A DNA stretch of 64,000 nucleotides from NCBI GenBank assembly GCA_030847615.1, contig JAUMIR010000003.1:286682265-286746264 (forward strand). Reading direction: 5' to 3'. The stretch comes from Gambelia wislizenii (lineage: Eukaryota > Chordata > Lepidosauria > Squamata > Crotaphytidae). The position numbers and the translations under genes are program-made. Under the pieces are notes generated by a model, which was not told where the DNA came from, did no database searches, and saw only the letters and a list, made by a program, of their open reading frames with translations. Positions 58,226 through 64,000 of this stretch are shown piece after piece (within the stretch, counting starts at the first letter, position 1; each line of letters starts with the position of its first letter).

Positions 58226-60096
58226 CTGTCTTGCAAGGGTATTTGGATGTGCTAAATAAATATCAGCACTGGCTTACCATTGGCATAGTGTGATTTTCTG
58301 CAGAGCTGCTCCAAAGGTTAAACAGAAAGGACTAAATCTGCTAGTTCACTTGTCTTCTTTTGGTTTCTCCTTGCATTTTGAGCAGCCCAGTTAAATGCAG
58401 GGAATGTAATGAGGGAAAAACACAAGTGATTTACATTTGGTGTATAGGTCAGAGTGAGTTGAATAAGGGTGCTCTGATAATGGACATCAAAAGGTTTACT
58501 GCAGGGGTGCACAAATGTAGCCTGTGGGAAGCATGTGGCATCTGGACTCCATTTTTGGGACCCCTGTTGACCCCTGCTCTCTCCAAAACTTCCAACCCCC
58601 CCTTTTAAAAATGGCAATTTGGGGGCAATTTCTGACCCCCAAATGATGCAGAAACCCCCAACCATGAGAAAAAATGATAAAAATACCACTGTCTCATTGC
58701 TATAAGCACTCTAGAATGTCATACTGCCCCTAAGTTCCTCCATTTTCCTCTGCAACCCCTCTTAAAATGGTGACAGGAAGCCCTGAAACATCATTTCCTG
58801 TCACCATTTTGTGAGGGATTGCAGAGAAAAATGTAAGGATTTGGGCTTGCTGGGAGCACCTCTCCTTTATTGATTTGTAGGTCCAGTGTCAGTCAATATA
58901 TAACAAAGATTCAGCATTGTAAAAATGTAAAATTTCTTTTCAGTTTGCTGTACCATGGATTTGGAATTAATTACCAGTGGTCTGGTTTCATCCCAACTGG
59001 ATTTTTGATCTGGTTCCAAATCCACTAATCCTCCAGCACTCTTTGAACTATACCAGGCTTTAAGCAGTGTAAAATCTTACATGTGAAGTCAGCAAAACTC
59101 AATTTTGACAAAAACACATTTGACTGAGCATACATATAAACCACAAACATTAAATCACCCTTTTAAAAGTCCATCAGTTTTATAGAGTCTTAGCAAATTA
59201 TGGCAGAAATATCTCAGAAAGCTGCAGTAGAACAGGAACCATCAATATATCTTCCCACTACTTTCACAAAACCCATGATTCATCCAGTTTTGGCAGAGTG
59301 ACTACTTAAATTGGAATCAGTTTCAATAAACCTAAACTTGTTTATCCTTTAGATAGCAGCAAGAGTGTGTGACCAAAGAAATATTAAACGTGTTATTTTA
59401 TGGATAGAATTATCTCTTGGCAACATGTGGTCTTATGAAAGCTGTTGGTCTGATTTACATAATTATATGCCTTTTGCTGTTGTCTTTTCAAGCTGTTACT
59501 AGTGAACTAACATCATGTGATGAGATTAAGAAGGCATCTGAGATCATTGCAATAGCATGCATGTGCCTTTACATGCAATTCTCGAGGGCAACCTTTTGTT
59601 GTTTTAATGATGCATCATTCTTTTCTCTCATGATCAGCACTGCAATGTACTGTAGATCACAGGTTCAGGAAGATAAGAAGATAGATCCGGCTTGTGTCCT
59701 AACTGATTCCAAGAAGTTATGAGGGAAGTGAATACAAAGCTTTCTGAAAACCAGGAGCAGAATTCATTAGGCCATTCTTCTTGTGTGGGAAAATTTATTG
59801 GAATGCTTATGCTTTAAGGCAGGAATGGGCAGCACTGACAATCCAGATGTTTATTTTGTATTTACATTTATACCTTGTCTTTCACCAATGACCTGTGTGG
59901 GAGCGCAATTCCAACCCTGTATCCTGCCTTTCTTTCAGCGAGCTCAACACAGAATACATGGGTGGTCTTTCCTTCACTTTAGCATCCTAAAAACCCTGTG
60001 TAGTAGTAGGCCAGGATGAGAGAAAGCACAATTGTCCCAAGGTCACCCAATGAGTTTCAAGATTCAGCAGAGAGCTGAAGCACTATATCACATTAG
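58226..60096. other. No gene; one short frame with a signal-peptide-like start at 59417-59722
   Basis: The 101-codon plus-strand frame begins MATCGLMKAVGLIYIIICLL, hydrophobic like a signal peptide or membrane helix, and has a cluster of Cys residues after it. There is no known domain, no splice context and no homologous copy in the window. A repeat fragment with CAGGGGTGCACAAATGTAGC is at 58502. Otherwise nothing recognised. Confidence 0.3.
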
Positions 60097-60180
60097 CCAG
60101 ATGTTGTTGGGCTGCAACTTGTCAGCATTCTATACCATTGGCTATATTGGCTAGAGCTGATGGATTGCAGTCCAACAACA
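60097..60180. repeat. Short palindromic dispersed repeat
   Basis: GTTGTTGGGCTGCAACTTGT and GATGGATTGCAGTCCAACAAC-like arms (20-base parts shown) enclose CCATTGGCTATATTGGCT. Fragments of the same repeat lie at 9088, 18975, 23663 and 51865. Confidence 0.65.
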
Positions 60181-60454
60181 CAGAATCACTCCTCTGTAAG
60201 GACACATTAATACAGCAGTTCTTTTCACTTTCCTATGCCATGTTAGTGCTTATGTGGTTAGATGGAAGTATACTTGCCTATTCTAGATGGAGTCATCTTC
60301 CTCATTAAGGAGCAGATTTGTAGCTGTGTGTGTATGTGTTTTGAGACCCAGCTTTGGTCTTGAAGAATAGAGTGTGGCTTTGATTAGGGAATGATCTTTA
60401 CCAGGTAAGTGGCTTCAGCCCTTCATTGAAGACAGAGTTGTAGCCTCCCAAGAT

Positions 60455-61240
60455 CTAGTCTGGTGTGGTGATAAGAGTGTTGGGGCCATTTACACAGCAA
60501 AAATAATCCTCAAAGAATTCGCCAAGAAGCCTTTTAGTTCCCATGTGTTCCGCATCACCAGCAACTATTTCAGAAGGAGGGGGTCTGAAAAACCCCTAAG
60601 CAGTGCATTTAATGACTCTGCTGATTTTCCGACTTTTTAAAAAAATGCTGCATATTTGCGCACTATCGCTTTTGTGAACTACCCGACACTTTGAAGTTCG
60701 GATCACTCATCATCCCCGCAAGTGGGCGGTTCGGTTACGTGACGCAAAAGAAACCCGCCTACACATCCTTCATACGTCTCTGGTAAACATCCTCCTTTGA
60801 AGCATCCTCTTTAAACAGCTTTTTTTCCTTCTTAATGGAGGCAGTTTAGAGAACAAAGAAGGGTGGTAGGGGCATAGCTTGGAGCCATGCTGAGACTCTT
60901 TCAAAGCACTTCGCAGCTAATTTTAATGCACATTATAATCGCATCTGAACTACATCGCAGAACTAATGAGGAACCAAAATAAAGTTGTGGGAACTCTGCG
61001 GCGCTAAATCGAAAGTGCGCTAATGCGGTAAATACCGCAACAAAAATAGCTGTGGAACCGGCCCCTTGGACTGCGACTTGGGCAATTCATATTCTAATCC
61101 ACACTGAACTCACCAACTGACTTAGGTCAGTCATGCTCACTCAGCCTGGCTTACCTTACAGGTGTGTGAGGATAACGTGGAAATGAATGCCATCTTCTGC
61201 CCATTAGAAGAAAGACAAGGTACAAATGTAATCAATAATA
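60455..61240 (+). repeat. tRNA-derived SINE split by a DNA element
   Basis: The left piece (60458-60481) ends in an A-box-like GGTGTGGTGATAAGAGTGT; the right piece (61066-61240) resumes TTGGACTGCGACTTGG, includes a B-box-like ATTCTAATCC at 61091-61100, a CTTAGGTCAGTCATGCTC segment, and ends in GACAAGGTACAAATGTAATC and an A-rich tail at 61232-61250. Removing 60482-61065 restores a continuous SINE. Body and tail differ from the SINE at 62883, so it is another tRNA SINE family. Confidence 0.78.
60482..61065. mobile_element. 584-bp GGGGCC-ended DNA element inside a SINE
   Basis: GGGGCCATTTACACAGC pairs with GCTGTGGAACCGGCCCC; TT is repeated on both sides (60480-60481, 61066-61067). Its left half (AATCCTCAAAGAATTCGCC, AGAAGCCTTTTAGTTCCC, AGGAGGGGGTCTG) aligns with the inverted right third of 30376-31325. 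No transposase. Since it splits a SINE, it moved after that SINE was inserted. Confidence 0.85.
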
Positions 61241-61746
61241 AAAAGAAAATCATTTGGCTGACCCTGTGGATTAATTTGTATAATTACTCAAATGAATTCA
61301 ACATGGCACAGCCTTGGCGGTTTCTGAGACGCCTCAGCTAGATGAAAAGTTGGTACATGCTTCATGACATGGATTGGGCATAAAATACATGAAGCCAAGC
61401 CTGTACTTCTGGATTCGATTCAAGGTGCTACTCAAAAGCCTTGGATGGTGTAATATCTATGTTTTTGTGTAGAGATCTTCTACAGTACAAAAAACTTTGA
61501 AAACATAGTTCTAACTTCTGAGCATCTTCTTTTGAAAGAACGGGGTGGGGGAAAAGATCTTGCAGTAGTGCCTGAGTTCTGTTCTTGCTGGTAATACTAC
61601 TTTCGTGCAAGGGGTCCTCAAGGGGTCGTGCCAAGTAGTGCCTGAAACAGTTACATTTTTGGAGCTTATTTTGGTTCATAGGAATGTTCATTTGTTTGCT
61701 TTTGTGTGAAGTCGAAGGCTTTTACTGCTGTCTGATAATCTCCTTA
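61241..61746. other. No gene; possible Penelope-like scrap at 61708-61735
   Basis: GTGAAGTCGAAGGCTTTTAC matches the left edge of the fragment at 52477. The 87-codon minus-strand frame 61428-61691 has no domain. Confidence 0.4.
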
Positions 61747-61890
61747 GTGTGTGTGTGCGTGTGCCTTCAAATCACCTGTCAATTTATGGCAACCCCTTGA
61801 ATTTCATAGGGTTTTCTTAGGCAAGGAATACCCAGAGATGGTTTTGCCAGTTCCTTCCTCTGAAATAGTCTACAGCACTTGGTATTTATA
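61747..61890 (-). repeat. tRNA-derived SINE, 3' half, same family as 42724
   Basis: GTGTGCCTTCAAATCACCTG, ATGGCAACCCCTTGAATTTC and GGGTTTTCTTAGGCAAGG are the antisense of the SINE body's 3' half. The tRNA head is missing. Confidence 0.75.
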
Positions 61891-61913
61891 GGTAAGGATG
61901 TGAAAATCCCTCA

Positions 61914-62123
61914 GGGTGCAACCACACTGCAGAAATAATGCAGTTTGATACCACTTTAACCTCCATCCGATGGAATCTTGGGGTTTATAGTTTTACAGGG
62001 TCTTTAGTCTTCTCTAAAGAGTCTGGTGCCTCACAAAATTACAAATCCCAGGATTCTGTAGGATGGAGCCATGGCAGTTACAGTGGTGTCAAGCTGCATT
62101 ATTTCTACAGTGAAGATGCACCC
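61914..62123. mobile_element. Family H MITE, 210 bp, well-preserved arms
   Basis: GGGTGCAACCACACTGCAG and CTACAGTGAAGATGCACCC are inverted ends; AATAATGCAGTTTGATACCA mirrors the right arm (GTGTCAAGCTGCATTATT). Centre: CTTGGGGTTTATAGTTTTAC and AATCCCAGGATTCTGTAGG. Confidence 0.82.
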
Positions 62124-62882
62124 TTGGTCTTGCTTTCATTGAGTATCTCCATGTATTTTCTTCCAATCCTAATTTCACATTAGGTTGTAAAATTTGGGCT
62201 TTTAAATTTTTTGCATTTAAATCCATGCTTTTTAAACAGGTTTTTTCAAATTTTTTGCACAGTTCACCAAATTCATTCAACTTTTCCCCATTGACTAAAG
62301 TATGTTTCTGTTGTTGCTGTTTTTTAAATTATGCTGATTCTAGACATTCCTGTTTTAAGATGTGAGCATTCTTTTCCACATATTTTATCTATTGGAAATG
62401 CTCTGTAATCATTGCAAAAGCGTGAATGCTATAGTCTAGGTGTGCAATTTATTGTAACAAGTTTTGGGAGATGCAAAAATGCTCCCTCTGGCAAGACCAA
62501 CACAATTTCTAAAGTCAGAACACCGTGGAGAACGCGAGGAGTCAACATCGTGTGATAGGGGAGCCCTTTCATGGTGTGATAGGGGAGCCCTTTCATTGTT
62601 ATCATGCCATATTTGCTGCATCTGATAATCTTCAAAATCAGGATAAACAAATGATAAGCAAATCTGTGTCTTCTTTCAGCTTTTGTTTTCCTGATAAGTT
62701 TGTCCTCCTTCTCACTCTGTAGTGCATATGCCTGGGGCCTCACTTTTGAATGTCCTCTTTGTATCTTGTGTGAAGCCAGAAGAAAAGAGGGAGGTTTCTT
62801 CTTGCACTACTGGTGATGGTACCCAGAAGGCCATGTGACAAACTGGAAATACTCCTGACTTAATAGATTAAAAGAAAATAAC
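62124..62882. other. No gene; 24-bp tandem duplication and a GGAC-family right end
   Basis: TGTGATAGGGGAGCCCTTTC recurs at 62551 and 62575 (24-bp period). GCATCTGATAATCTTC at about 62617-62632 and ATCATGCCATATTTGC before it are the reverse of a GGACTTTATCAGAC-family end (compare 40442). The left end was not found. Confidence 0.5.
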
Positions 62883-63110
62883 TAGTGTGGCATAGTGGTT
62901 TGAGTGTTTGACTAGGACTCTGGGAGACCAGGATTCAAATCCCCACTCAACCATGGAAATCCACTGAGTGACACTGGGTGAGTCACACACTCTCATCCTC
63001 AGAGCAAGGCAATGGCAAACCCCTTCTGAACAAATATTGCAGAGGAAAACCTGTAACAGGTCTCCCTTAGGGTTGCTATAAGTCAGGAATGAAGGCACAC
63101 AAAAACAACA
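62883..63110 (+). repeat. tRNA-derived SINE, full length
   Basis: TAGTGTGGCATAGTGGTTTG (A-box region) and CCAGGATTCAAATCCCC (B box, 62929-62945) form the tRNA-like head. CCATGGAAATCCACTGAGTG, GGCAATGGCAAACCCCTTC and GTTGCTATAAGTCAGGAATG follow, ending in GGCACACAAAAACAACA. It is the plus-strand counterpart of 42724-42950. The anticodon region is not readable as a functional tRNA. Confidence 0.88.
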
Positions 63111-63370
63111 GTAGACTGTTCCAGCTGGAGTGGTAGGGGAAAAATGGGCTTGGGAGAACTCCCCTTTCTACCATCATCTTAGGGATTAAATGACAACTTT
63201 GCATGTGACATCAGCTGTTGCCCATGAGGAGCTGCCCACTCATCCACATTTTGTTATTTATTTACCATAATTTATATCCCACTTTTCTCTCAGTTCAAGA
63301 CCCAAGGCAGCTTCCAGCATACATTATAACAAAGTACAGCTCAAACCAACCACATTAAAATCAAGCCTTA
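63111..63370. repeat. Spacer with a LINE/SINE 3'-end fragment in antisense (63250-63312)
   Basis: TTATTTATTTACCATAATTT then TATATCCCACTTTTCTCTC and CCCAAGGCAGCTTCC is the antisense of the GGGATATAAATAAAT-type terminus found on L2-related repeats. The remainder is unassigned. Confidence 0.45.
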
Positions 63371-63855
63371 GAATCATAGAATCATAGAATTACATTGCTG
63401 GAAGAGGCCACAAGGGCTGTCTAGTCCAACCCCCTGCCATGCAGGAATACACAAACAAAGCACTCCTGACAGACAGCCATCCAGCCTCTGTTTAAAAACC
63501 TCCAAAGAAGGAGACTCCACCACACTCCAAAGCAGTGTTGAACAGCTCTTACTGTCAGGAAGTTCTTCCTAATGTTTAGGTGGAATCTCTTTTCCTGTAG
63601 TTTGAGTCCATTGCTCAATGTCCTAGTCTCTGGAGCCACAGAAAGCAAGCTTGCTCCATGCTCAATATGACATCCCTTCAAATATTTAAACATGGCTATC
63701 ATGTCACCTCTTAACCTTCTCTTTGAGACCTTTTATCATTCTCGTCACCCTCCTCTGGACACATTCCAGCTTGTCAATATCCCTCTTGAATTGTGGTGCC
63801 CACAACTGGACACAGTTTTCCAGGTGTGGTGTATTCAAACCAGAAGTAAAATAGT
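63371..63855 (-). pseudogene. CR1 LINE 3' end with internal deletions
   Basis: ATCATAGAATCATAGAATTA at the 3' terminus, then coding for DMIAMFKYLKGC-type sequence and KLQEKRFHLNIRKNFLTVRA. Compared with 50223, about 60 bp around 63720 (the [23 protein letters not shown] part) and about 15 bp near 63535 are deleted. Older than the 50223 and 55921 copies. It is truncated near 63855. Confidence 0.88.
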
Positions 63856-64000
63856 TTAAAAGCATTTCAAAACCTAACAGGGGAGAGTAATGCAGCATCC
63901 TTTCACTTGCACGCACACCCTTTAAGAGGCTGGCCACAGCAGCCAGATGGTGGCTGAATGTCTGCCTGTGTAAAAAAGCTCTTTGCTGGCTGATGGAAGG
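63856..64000. other. No gene or recognised repeat at the window end
   Basis: Short unassigned sequence. Confidence 0.4.

Noticed and set aside
62883..62955. Possible tRNA gene
   Set aside because: A- and B-box-like motifs are present, but no cloverleaf can be drawn and the sequence continues into a SINE body found elsewhere in the window.

Overview
This is a 64 kb stretch of vertebrate, most probably squamate reptile (lizard), intergenic DNA. I find no host protein-coding exon, no functional RNA gene, no operon structure and no CRISPR array. The squamate assignment is an inference from the repeats taken together: CR1 copies with ATTCTATG-type 3' octamers, L2 copies ending in a TAA-type simple repeat, a restriction-like-endonuclease LINE, tRNA-derived SINEs, solo LTRs and unusually many short inverted-repeat DNA elements. 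I could not run a database search, so family names rest on recognised protein motifs and termini.

Layout. 1-13 kb: inverted-repeat elements, an L2 3' end split by a pogo-like MITE (3.5-4.7 kb), and a LINE endonuclease remnant (12.3-13.1 kb). 13-23 kb: a TGTTA...TAACA solo LTR with an ACCA target duplication (15.6-16.5 kb), a diverged relative (21.1-21.95 kb), a second LTR type whose 5' end is an acidic reading frame (19.8-20.4 kb), and a 341-bp foldback element with a perfect TAA duplication (22.6-22.9 kb). 23-36 kb: two copies of a 1.2-1.4 kb DNA element (25.6-26.9 and 33.0-34.2 kb), a 950-bp GGGGCC-ended element (30.4-31.3 kb), a split CR1, a 988-bp element with an internal ~190-bp tandem array (34.25-35.24 kb), and a LINE C-terminal fragment (35.75-36.26 kb). 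36-50 kb: MITEs, SINEs, a second TGTTA LTR (46.2-47.1 kb) and a second acidic-frame LTR (49.0-49.7 kb). 50-64 kb: CR1 copies at 50.2, 55.9 and 63.4 kb, an antisense L2, a 2-kb minus-strand LINE with reverse transcriptase (52.6-54.7 kb), MITEs, and a SINE split by a relative of the GGGGCC element (60.5-61.2 kb).

The window is best read as layered insertions. Several nestings give relative ages: pogo-like MITEs lie inside an L2 and inside an older MITE, a GGGGCC element lies inside a SINE, and an unclassified segment lies inside a CR1. Every coding element seen is broken by stops, frameshifts, truncation or loss of catalytic residues. The most interesting structure is a set of DNA elements sharing GGAC..T.TC(A)GA-type ends and 3-bp target duplications (TAA, TAA, CTA, TCA) with no autonomous partner here, together with the two LTRs whose fifth base starts an acidic reading frame.
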